Positions 1 through 5,083 of a DNA stretch of 6,811 bases are shown one piece after another. The stretch's first letter is position 1, and every line of letters starts with the position of its first letter. The DNA comes from Gammaproteobacteria bacterium (GTDB lineage: Bacteria > Pseudomonadota > Gammaproteobacteria > Arenicellales > Arenicellaceae). The position numbers were made by a program, and so were the translations under genes. The stretch covers positions 1 through 6,811 of the forward strand of contig DNHK01000419.1 of assembly GCA_003485905.1 (NCBI GenBank), given 5' to 3'. Below the pieces are notes generated by a model. The model was not told the origin of the DNA. It saw only the letters and a list, made by a program, of their open reading frames with translations, and ran no database searches.

Positions 1-129
1 TGACTGAGTTAGACCGCGCCAGATATAGTTGTTGGAAGCGGCGATATTCGCAGTCCATTCGTTTGCTTGCGCGGTGCCAGTTGAAAGAAAGAGTCCCGCC
101 GCTGCGAGTGAGAGAAGTCGTGAGTTCAT
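1..129 (-). CDS. TorF/Gcw_chp family putative outer-membrane porin, N-terminal part (runs off the left edge)
   Basis: Only the first 43 codons are in the window and the reading frame is open to the edge. The start is ATG at 127-129, preceded by an AAGGGA ribosome-binding sequence about 11 nt upstream. Residues 1-22 form a classical Sec signal peptide: Arg4, a hydrophobic core LLSLAAAGLFL, and the cleavage motif AQA after residue 22. The mature start reads NEWTANIAASNNYIWRGLTQS. The pattern S-N-x-Y-x-x-R-G-x-x-Q-S is typical of the first beta-strand of the TIGR02001/Gcw_chp family, now usually named TorF family putative porin. Members are predicted outer-membrane beta-barrels of poorly known function, and in many proteobacteria the gene lies next to glnK and amtB. 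The sigma-54 promoter directly upstream fits such a nitrogen-regulated setting. The family call rests on a short N-terminus, so it is less certain than the gene itself. Confidence 0.8.
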   Translation of the reverse strand, partial: MNSRLLSLAAAGLFLSTGTAQANEWTANIAASNNYIWRGLTQS

Positions 130-195
130 GTCTTGTATTATCCCTTTATTGGTAGTGGTGAGTGGGTGATCACAGCCACCCGCTACAGGGTATTT

Positions 196-211
196 TGCAA
201 GAGCTGTGCCA
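196..211 (-). promoter_or_regulatory. Sigma-54 (RpoN) -24/-12 promoter of the TorF-like gene
   Basis: On the minus strand the sequence reads TGGCACAGCTCTTGCA. This matches the RpoN consensus TGGCAC-N5-TTGCA with exact spacing. It lies 66 bp before the ATG at 129, in the right orientation. Taking the C at 197 as -12, transcription should start near 185, giving a leader of about 56 nt. A small hairpin (GGGTG/CACCC arms, 164-181) would sit at the 5' end of that leader. Confidence 0.85.
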
Positions 212-232
212 AAGGTGAGATAGCCTGGGTTC

Positions 233-298
233 CTAGCAAAATTGGTGCATAAAGGCGCCTGGATTTATAAAGTCGCTCTATGATGGTGCACCAAAGAA
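233..298. promoter_or_regulatory. NtrC-like enhancer elements upstream of the sigma-54 promoter
   Basis: Two GGTGCA-containing elements lie upstream of the RpoN promoter. One is AAAATTGGTGCA at 238-249, about -60 from the inferred start site. The other is the perfect palindrome TGGTGCACCA at 284-293, about -104. NtrC sites are dyads of the type GCACC-N5-GGTGC. Here each site has one perfect arm and a poor partner: 275-289 gives GCTCT-N5-GGTGC and 288-302 gives GCACC-N5-AGCGC. The position and half-site sequence suit NtrC, but another sigma-54 activator is possible. Confidence 0.45.
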
Positions 299-299
299 G

Positions 300-506
300 C
301 GCGCCGCCTTCTAATGGGGCGAAAGTGGAGTCTGCATTAGAGGTTTAGTGCAGTGGCGATCATATTTGCACTGCGATAATCATGAATCAACTGCAATGAA
401 CCGTCGATGTTCGGTCCATCGAATCGCTGTCGAAACCAACAACGAGGTGCATTCAGCGTATGGTCGGAGGCGAGCCGGAATGTCCAATCTTCAAGCCAGT
501 CTTTGG
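300..506. other. Non-coding stretch, no gene recognised
   Basis: Between the upstream elements of the TorF-like gene and the terminator at 507-533 I see no supportable gene. The plus frame from 348 is open to 665, but it starts with GTG, has no Shine-Dalgarno sequence, gives an Arg/Ser-rich peptide without family features, and ends inside the opposite-strand gene at 598-888. An AGTGCA/TGCACT inverted repeat at 347-372 is the only structure noted. Confidence 0.4.
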
Positions 507-533
507 AAAAAAAAAGCCAGAAGAACGGGCTCT
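507..533 (-). terminator. Rho-independent terminator of the 598-888 gene
   Basis: On the minus strand AGAGCC (533-528) pairs with GGCTTT (518-513), with one G-U pair and a 9-nt loop. The T run at 515-507 is nine bases long. It lies about 65 nt downstream of the stop codon of the small minus-strand gene, which supports that gene being real and transcribed alone. Confidence 0.6.
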
Positions 534-597
534 GTCATTGCGAGTGATAGCCTAGATATCGAGGTCGTAGTTTCCGCGCAAGATCGAATGTCTATAT

Positions 598-888
598 TTA
601 ATGGGGCTCTGGATCGGCGGACATGGTGTGGGCTACGTCGATCCAGTAATCCAACAGATCATTGATCTGGCCCTGCGTGGCTTCACTGTAGTAAAAGCCA
701 AGAAATGCGCAGCGTGACAATTCAATGATCGCCGCCAGCATTTGCGCCTCGCTGGTTTTATCCTCGACGATACTTAATACGCCGGAGAAGTATTGATGCT
801 CTGCCTCAGCCCCCTCTTTGGCGAACGCCTGCAGAAGAGCCTGAACGGGTTGTACAAATTGGGTTTCTACTGTTTCTTCAAATGTCAT
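598..888 (-). CDS. Small hypothetical helical protein, 96 aa
   Basis: I do not recognise this protein as a named family. It starts MTFEETVETQFVQPVQALLQ, is acidic and predicted mostly alpha-helical, with amphipathic stretches around residues 4-24, 44-62 and 72-89. A short aromatic motif AFLGFYYS lies at 61-68 and the single Cys is C60. There is no signal peptide or membrane segment, so it is probably cytoplasmic. The frame stays open upstream to a TTG at 985-987, with other ATG starts at 952-954 and 922-924. I chose the ATG at 886-888 because the helical, acidic character begins there, while the extension (PATLHAAFSMHQPH...) looks unlike the rest. No start has a strong ribosome-binding site; the one at 954 has AGG four bases upstream. 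Support comes from its protein-like composition and the terminator at 507-533. The plus frames across it look spurious. Confidence 0.6.
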   Translation of the reverse strand: MTFEETVETQFVQPVQALLQAFAKEGAEAEHQYFSGVLSIVEDKTSEAQMLAAIIELSRCAFLGFYYSEATQGQINDLLDYWIDVAHTMSADPEPH

Positions 889-1476
889 CGAGGCTCTACC
901 AGAATCAATATGTGGTTGGTGCATAGAAAAGGCTGCATGAAGGGTTGCTGGCATCTTGCCTATGTCGATGCGCCGCTTTTTTTGCAACGCAGGGTTCTGG
1001 AAGCCACAATACCCTAATAATTAAACTTTTACGTGGATGAATCGGCAGTGGATCAATTCAACCCCAAATTCTCGTTGGGCCTGCAAAAGCAGTAGACACA
1101 AGCTATTCACGACTCGCTATGTGGTGTGAAAAAATGATGCAGGTGCCTTGGGGTCTGCAGCCGACGTTAAGCTGAATTTGCTTTTGCAAAGCAGCTATCG
1201 TAATCGCGATTTTCGAATGAAAAACGCTAATACTGTTTCATAAAAAAGCGACTTTGCGCTGGCGCGGCGCTTGTTCTAGCTAGCGCTACATTCGTAAAAT
1301 GGACATCATTTTTAGCGCCTGAGGACCACAATAGATTCAATGGAGATCATGCTCGATAAGCGCGAAGTAATGTGTCTCATTGGGCCTTTCTGCCGGGCAA
1401 TGTTCGTCACACATGACTCATCTAAAGATACAGCCGTTAATGATCCAGAAAGTAGACGTTTGATGCCGAGAACGAA
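889..1476. other. Long intergenic stretch with several short palindromes, no gene recognised
   Basis: This stretch of nearly 600 bases holds no convincing protein gene. It contains the upstream region, and possibly extra N-terminal codons, of the 598-888 gene. A compact compound inverted repeat lies at 1170-1196 (TGCTTT-TGC-AAAGCA with AGC/GCT outside). The 10-bp palindrome AATCGCGATT is at 1202-1211. An A-tract plus GC-rich hairpin occurs at 1242-1272, and CTAGCTAG overlaps TAGCGCTA near 1276-1289. A 52-codon plus frame from 1340 to 1498 has no close ribosome-binding site. A small RNA is possible but not demonstrated. Confidence 0.4.
1242..1272 (-). terminator. Weak candidate terminator on the minus strand
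   Basis: Read on the minus strand, AAGCG (1272-1268) can pair with CGCTT (1250-1246), and six T residues (1247-1242) follow. The enclosed GC-rich stretch can form further short stems. It lies about 255 nt beyond the SulP stop and could end a read-through transcript or an unknown short RNA. The outer stem is only five pairs, so this is tentative. Confidence 0.25.
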
Positions 1477-1505
1477 GGCTAGGCTAAGTCTAACTTAGCC
1501 CAGCC
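1477..1505 (-). terminator. Strong 3' hairpin of the carbonic anhydrase-SulP operon, probable terminator
   Basis: On the minus strand the arms GGCTGGGCTAAG (1505-1494) and CTTAGCCTAGCC (1488-1477) pair over 12 positions around a TTAGA loop. One pair is G-U, and it becomes an A/C mismatch on the plus strand, so the stem is better in the SulP mRNA. It starts 23 nt after the SulP stop. The following bases (TTCGTTCTC) are only moderately T-rich. It may therefore be a weak intrinsic terminator or a 3' stability hairpin. Confidence 0.5.
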
Positions 1506-1509
1506 GATT

Positions 1510-1524
1510 CTATCCTATCCTATC
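1510..1524. repeat. CTATC tandem repeat, three copies
   Basis: Three exact copies of the pentamer CTATC lie between the SulP stop codon and the 3' hairpin. The array is short and non-coding. It may simply reflect replication slippage. Confidence 0.7.
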
Positions 1525-1528
1525 GAGG

Positions 1529-3169
1529 CTAAGTACTGGCGAGCTTTCTTTCGGTTTCCTGCAAATACTCCACAGCTGCTCTGATAGCATCCACACGAGT
1601 TTTGAAATTCACACCATGGGATAAGCAGTACTCGTTATTCAAGTCGCCAAGCATCGTGCGAACCTCGTCGCTCATGCCTGACACGAAAACTTCTTTGTTA
1701 GCTGCGTGTGCGTCGCTACCAATTGTTTCAACGGCCCTTGCCGCTGAAACATCAACATGAGGGACTCGGCTAAAGTCTAGAATCAGTGCTGATATACCCT
1801 TCGATTTCTCCCGTACATGATGTCCAGCATCGGCAGCTGCGCCAAAACTCAAAGGTCCGCCAAAGTCAAATAAGCTAATTTTATTATCGACACTTTTTAA
1901 CAGCGTAACCTCTTCTTCAGTGAGTTCGAACGATAAGCTCTTATTATCTATATCGCCAAGTGCTTCAAGTTGTGCGTCTGATATTTCTTTCACGAAGGCG
2001 AGTGCTGCCATCACCACGCCGGCCATGACCGCTGTGATCAAGTCAACGAAGACCGTTAGAAGAACAACTAAGACCATGAGTACTAGATCCCAGCGGGGGC
2101 CCTTGTGCGCACGTTTTATATAGGCAAAATCGATGATGTCGTAACCCGTCTTCACTAAAATTCCCGCTAATACAGCATGTGGGATTTGGGAAGCCAATGG
2201 GCCTAATGAGACAACGACAGCTAAAAGCAGAATGCTATGAATGATTCCTGATAGTTTTGTTAAACCACCGGTACGAATGTTGATTGCCGTCCGCATCGTC
2301 GCGCCTGCACCAGGAACACCGCCAAATAGCCCGGCAACTGTGTTGCCAATCCCTTGACCAATTAACTCTTTGTTCGAGTTGTGTCTTGTGCGCGTCATGT
2401 TGTCTGCCACTAAAGAGGTGAGGAGGCTGTCTATTGCACCTAACACCGCTAGGATTAAGGCAGCTTCAACAACAACTAGGAAGGTGTCGCCGCTGAACAT
2501 CGGGATGATGAATGACGGCAAGCCTGTGGGAATATCACCCAAAATTGGTGCGCCACTCATCATCGTGCTGGTGACAGTGCCTATGATTAATGCAGCCAAT
2601 GGTGCCGGTACAAATTTTCCCAATGCCTTAGGCCATTTGAACACAATGACTAGTGTCATTATGCCAAGTGCTAGCGCCATAAAATTTGGATCTAGTACTG
2701 AGCTAGGTATTGCCGCTAATGCTGGAATAGTTCCGCCTCCTTCAGGTTCATGTCCAAAGAGACGGCTGAACTGCAAGGCTATGATGATGCAGCCAATACC
2801 GCTCATGAAACCGGATACAACAGGATATGGCACTAGGCGGATGTACTGGCCGAAACCCAGAATACCAAAAAGGATTTGTATCAATCCTGCTAATACAACG
2901 ACTGCGAAAACAAGCTCTGGGGAGCCACTCAAGGTCGCATATACGCCTGCGAATACAACTACCATGGGACCTGTCGGGCCTGAAATCTGAGAGCTCGTTC
3001 CACCGAACAATGACGCAAAAAAACCAACAATGATAGCGCCGTAGAGACCGGCAATGGGGCCAGCGCCAGACGCCTCACCAAAGGCAAGTGCTAGTGGTAA
3101 CGCGACGACGCCGGCGGTTATGCCGCCAAATAAATCGCCGCGTAAGTTTTTAGTATTGATGCCAAGCAT
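1529..3169 (-). CDS. SulP (SLC26) family inorganic anion transporter, BicA-like, probable Na+-dependent bicarbonate importer
   Basis: This 546-residue inner-membrane protein has the full SulP layout: a hydrophobic transport domain (about 12-395) and a C-terminal cytoplasmic STAS domain (about 415-535, core ISLFDFGGPLSFGAA then ALILDFSRVPHVDVSAA). Signature stretches are ALPLALAFGEASGAGP at 23-38, GPTGPM at 64-69 and HNSNKELIGQG-GN at 263-276. The last, and much of the region around it, closely resembles cyanobacterial BicA as I recall it. D247 and T251 (GAIDSLLT) match the Asp and Thr that help bind Na+ in BicA. Some SulP proteins carry sulfate or dicarboxylates, but similarity to BicA and the adjacent carbonic anhydrase favour bicarbonate. 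The ATG at 3167-3169 has AAGG about 10 nt upstream and the N-terminus MLGINTKNLRGDLFGGITAG is family-typical. The gene is second in an operon, 79 bp after the carbonic anhydrase stop, and appears intact. Confidence 0.93.
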   Translation of the reverse strand: MLGINTKNLRGDLFGGITAGVVALPLALAFGEASGAGPIAGLYGAIIVGFFASLFGGTSSQISGPTGPMVVVFAGVYATLSGSPELVFAVVVLAGLIQILFGILGFGQYIRLVPYPVVSGFMSGIGCIIIALQFSRLFGHEPEGGGTIPALAAIPSSVLDPNFMALALGIMTLVIVFKWPKALGKFVPAPLAALIIGTVTSTMMSGAPILGDIPTGLPSFIIPMFSGDTFLVVVEAALILAVLGAIDSLLTSLVADNMTRTRHNSNKELIGQGIGNTVAGLFGGVPGAGATMRTAINIRTGGLTKLSGIIHSILLLAVVVSLGPLASQIPHAVLAGILVKTGYDIIDFAYIKRAHKGPRWDLVLMVLVVLLTVFVDLITAVMAGVVMAALAFVKEISDAQLEALGDIDNKSLSFELTEEEVTLLKSVDNKISLFDFGGPLSFGAAADAGHHVREKSKGISALILDFSRVPHVDVSAARAVETIGSDAHAANKEVFVSGMSDEVRTMLGDLNNEYCLSHGVNFKTRVDAIRAAVEYLQETERKLAST

Positions 3170-3214
3170 TCAGACTGCCTTTTAGATAAATTTTCGGGAG
3201 GTTGGTAAGGAACA

Positions 3215-3239
3215 TACCGGCGGAAAAACCCTACCGGTA
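3215..3239 (-). repeat. Intercistronic imperfect inverted repeat between the carbonic anhydrase and SulP genes
   Basis: The arms TACCGG (3215-3220) and CCGGTA (3234-3239) match exactly. On the minus-strand transcript the stem gains a G-U pair, and the loop contains a run of five U. It could be an RNA-processing or partial-termination hairpin that lowers transporter expression relative to the enzyme. The loop U run is inside the hairpin, so this is not a standard terminator. Function is inferred only. Confidence 0.4.
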
Positions 3240-3248
3240 CACCGTGAG

Positions 3249-3917
3249 CTAGCTCGTGGTTTGAAGTTGCTTCTCGTTACCGGCTTGAATAAGGTCGGCG
3301 TAAAGCTCTTCAACTGGAATAAATAAATTCTGAGCCTCATCAAAAGCAACTACAGTGCCGTGTTCGATATCATAGACCCAGCCATGCAGGTCAACTTCAC
3401 CGGTGCTCAGCCGGCTAACGACAGCAGGGTGAGTTTTCAGATGTTGCATTTGAAGCAGTACATTCTCTTCGGTCACATTCGATAACTCGGCCTGTGTGGC
3501 CTGGCCATATTTGGCTTTCACGACATCCACAGCAGCCCTGGAATGGTCGAGCCATTCTTGAACATGCGGTAGTCCATCGAGTCCTGCTGGGTTTAGCGCG
3601 CCTTTCATTGCGCCGCAATCGGAGTGACCGCAGACAACGATGTGCTTTACACCCAGGGCAGCAACCGCAAATTCAATCGACGCGGTAACACCCCCGGCAG
3701 TCTTAGCGTGTGGCGGCACTATGTTGCCAGCGTTTCGAATAATGAATAGATCTCCAGGCTCGCTCTGAGTTAACAAGTTCGGGTCGACCCGTGAGTCAGC
3801 ACAGGTGATGAACAACACTTCTGGGCTCTGACCGCTAGCTAACTCTGTGAAAAGTTGTTTCCGGTCGTTGTATGGAGATGACGTAAAACGCACAAATCCT
3901 GAGATTACTTTTTCCAT
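3249..3917 (-). CDS. Beta-class carbonic anhydrase (CynT-like)
   Basis: This protein interconverts CO2 and bicarbonate in the cytoplasm with a catalytic zinc. Its 222 residues are a usual length for the class. The zinc ligands are all visible: C39 in CADSR, then H98 and C101 in GHSDCGAM. The catalytic dyad is D41-R43. RNAGNIVPP (61-69) and HGWVYDI (178-184) are further hallmarks. The sequence follows E. coli CynT nearly from end to end, starting MEKVISGFVRF against MKEIIDGFLKF. The position of the tryptophan in the allosteric bicarbonate site of the H. influenzae-type enzyme is F36 here, which argues against that type of inhibition. The ATG at 3915-3917 has AGGA about 10 nt upstream. It is the first gene of an operon with the SulP transporter and is divergent from the LysR-family gene. 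No cyanase gene accompanies it, so a role in bicarbonate handling is more likely than in cyanate breakdown. Confidence 0.96.
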   Translation of the reverse strand: MEKVISGFVRFTSSPYNDRKQLFTELASGQSPEVLFITCADSRVDPNLLTQSEPGDLFIIRNAGNIVPPHAKTAGGVTASIEFAVAALGVKHIVVCGHSDCGAMKGALNPAGLDGLPHVQEWLDHSRAAVDVVKAKYGQATQAELSNVTEENVLLQMQHLKTHPAVVSRLSTGEVDLHGWVYDIEHGTVVAFDEAQNLFIPVEELYADLIQAGNEKQLQTTS

Positions 3918-3965
3918 GACGGAATTCCTAATGTCGATGTGATATCTGAGTGAGTGTTGGGCGTC

Positions 3966-3971
3966 ACTATA
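3966..3971 (-). promoter_or_regulatory. Candidate -10 element of the carbonic anhydrase-SulP operon
   Basis: On the minus strand TATAGT matches five of six positions of the sigma-70 -10 consensus. It lies about 48 bp before the ATG, and transcription would start near 3959. No good -35 hexamer stands at 17 bp, as is common for promoters needing a LysR-type activator. The call rests on position and a short match. Confidence 0.35.
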
Positions 3972-3978
3972 GTCGCAA

Positions 3979-3998
3979 GGATGTGATAGCTGTTATCC
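3979..3998. promoter_or_regulatory. Candidate activation-site dyad for the LysR-type regulator
   Basis: GGAT at 3979-3982 pairs with ATCC at 3995-3998, and GATA at 3985-3988 pairs with TATC at 3994-3997, so two overlapping dyads lie here. The centre is about 30 bp upstream of the inferred operon start. LysR-type regulators usually contact a second, weaker site near -35, so the position fits. Confidence 0.3.
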
Positions 3999-4009
3999 GT
4001 TAATTTAAC
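3999..4009. repeat. GTTAA-T-TTAAC perfect palindrome in the divergent promoter region
   Basis: An 11-bp palindrome with five-base arms lies between the two candidate LysR-type sites. It may be part of the operator or simply AT-rich promoter sequence. Its TTAACT (4005-4010) could serve as a weak -35 for the regulator gene. Confidence 0.4.
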
Positions 4010-4011
4010 TA

Positions 4012-4036
4012 TTGTGATAATATTTGCTTATATCAA
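4012..4036. promoter_or_regulatory. LysR-type operator (T-N11-A dyad) shared by the divergent genes
   Basis: The arms TTGTGATAA (4012-4020) and TTATATCAA (4028-4036) match at seven of nine positions around a 7-bp spacer. The core TAA-N7-TTA is perfect and gives the T-N11-A pattern that LysR-family proteins bind. The centre at 4024 is about 65 bp upstream of the inferred operon start, the usual place of the recognition site. It also lies 16-40 bp before the regulator ATG, so it should allow autorepression. Confidence 0.5.
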
Positions 4037-4051
4037 CTTTTTGGACATGAA

Positions 4052-5026
4052 ATGGAAATCATCAGTCGCCTGAGCTTGAGGCAGATTCGCTATTTTACGA
4101 CCATCGCGGAATGTGGAAGCTTTCGACAGGCAGCTTTTCGTCTCGAAGTTACGCAGCCTGCATTGAGCAACCAAATAGCGGCACTGGAGAAATTGCTAGG
4201 TATACAGCTATTTGAACGGACCAGGAATGGTACGACGACCACTGTAAAGGGCCGTGAACTGTTGCTAAGTGCCATGCGAGTGCTCGAGGAGGTGGATGGT
4301 TTCGTCAGTAAATCGAGAACACTCTCGGGCGCAGGGCTGGGTACGTACAGGTTAGGAGTCACTCCAACCCTCGGTCCCTATTTGCTGCCGCATATTCTGA
4401 CGCCAATACACGCGCAATACGAAAACTTGCAACTGTACGTTCGAGAAGAAGCACCCAGAGATCTGGAGGCTGGTCTATTAGAACGAAGGCACGATTTCAT
4501 ACTAAGTACACAACCAATCACGTCTAAGGAATTGTCGGTTTTCTTATTGTTTCGTGAACCGCTTAAATTTGCCTTGTCTAGGGAGCATAGGTTGGCAAAC
4601 AAACCACGATTGAATCGCACAGACCTATTCGGGGAACGTGTGTTGACAATCAGTGAACATCATCTGTTTCATCGCCAGATCGCTGATCTTTGCGAGGATG
4701 TTGGCGCGGAGGTACGCCGTGACTTCGAAGGAACTAGTCTCGATACGCTGAGGCAGATGGTAGTGATGGGAATGGGAACAGCCTTCTTACCAGCACTCTA
4801 TGTTAAATCTGAAATTCGAGAAGAGAATGAACTGCGCATCGCTGACGTCAAGGGAGTCAATGTAGTTCGGAATCATGTTCTGGTGTGGCGAAATACTTCC
4901 CCGGATAAATCCTTCTTTCGCGAGTTGGCCATGGAGATTCGCAAAATAGTTGCACAAAATCTCAGTGACGTAGTGATACCGATCAAGGCCATGATTGGGA
5001 AGGATAGTTCTACGTCGCAGCTATAA
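4052..5026 (+). CDS. LysR-family transcriptional regulator, OxyR-like but lacking the peroxide-sensing cysteine
   Basis: The 324-residue protein has an N-terminal winged helix-turn-helix (about 8-66; SFRQAAFRLEVTQPALSNQIAALEKLLG is the LysR recognition region). A type 2 periplasmic-binding-fold effector domain follows (about 97-305). That domain follows E. coli OxyR well: TPTLGPYLLPH at 104-114 and GTSLDTLRQMVVMGMGTAFLPAL at 227-249. With a constant offset of +6, OxyR T100 and H198 are kept as T106 and H204, and resolving C208 is kept as C214. Peroxidatic C199 is L205, however, and T129 appears to be P135. It should therefore not sense peroxide through a C199-C208 disulfide. The ATG at 4052 has GGA six bases upstream. 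It is divergent from the carbonic anhydrase-SulP operon and probably controls it, much as CynR is divergent from cynTS. The ligand is unknown; bicarbonate or another small anion is a guess. Confidence 0.92.
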   Translation: MEIISRLSLRQIRYFTTIAECGSFRQAAFRLEVTQPALSNQIAALEKLLGIQLFERTRNGTTTTVKGRELLLSAMRVLEEVDGFVSKSRTLSGAGLGTYRLGVTPTLGPYLLPHILTPIHAQYENLQLYVREEAPRDLEAGLLERRHDFILSTQPITSKELSVFLLFREPLKFALSREHRLANKPRLNRTDLFGERVLTISEHHLFHRQIADLCEDVGAEVRRDFEGTSLDTLRQMVVMGMGTAFLPALYVKSEIREENELRIADVKGVNVVRNHVLVWRNTSPDKSFFRELAMEIRKIVAQNLSDVVIPIKAMIGKDSSTSQL

Positions 5027-5054
5027 AAAAGGCCCCTAAACAGGAGCCTTTTTT
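5025..5054. terminator. Bidirectional rho-independent terminator between convergent genes
   Basis: AAAAAAGGC (5025-5033) pairs with GCCTTTTTT (5046-5054), and CCT (5035-5037) pairs with AGG (5042-5044) across an AAAC loop. One position is mismatched on the plus strand and becomes U-G on the minus strand. Both strands end in a six-T run. The hairpin overlaps the regulator stop codon and lies 30 bp from the porin stop, so it can end both transcripts. Confidence 0.9.
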
Positions 5055-5083
5055 AATTTAGCGCAATATGAGACTTTTTTTGG

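Noticed and set aside
348..665. Plus-strand open frame of 105 codons
   Set aside because: It starts with GTG without a Shine-Dalgarno sequence, has Arg/Ser-rich composition with no family features, and overlaps the better supported minus-strand gene and its terminator.
1340..1498. 52-codon plus-strand frame (MEIMLDKREVMCLIG...)
   Set aside because: The only GAGG is about 15 bases upstream, too far; the frame runs into the SulP 3' hairpin and the peptide resembles nothing I know.
2370..2990. Plus-strand open frame of 206 codons antisense to the SulP gene
   Set aside because: It is the mirror of a membrane-protein gene, Pro/Ala/Met-rich and without recognisable motifs; the opposite strand encodes an intact SulP protein.
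4052..5026. Calling the regulator OxyR or CynR
   Set aside because: The OxyR peroxidatic cysteine is absent, and no cyanase gene accompanies the carbonic anhydrase, so neither name is justified despite clear resemblance.
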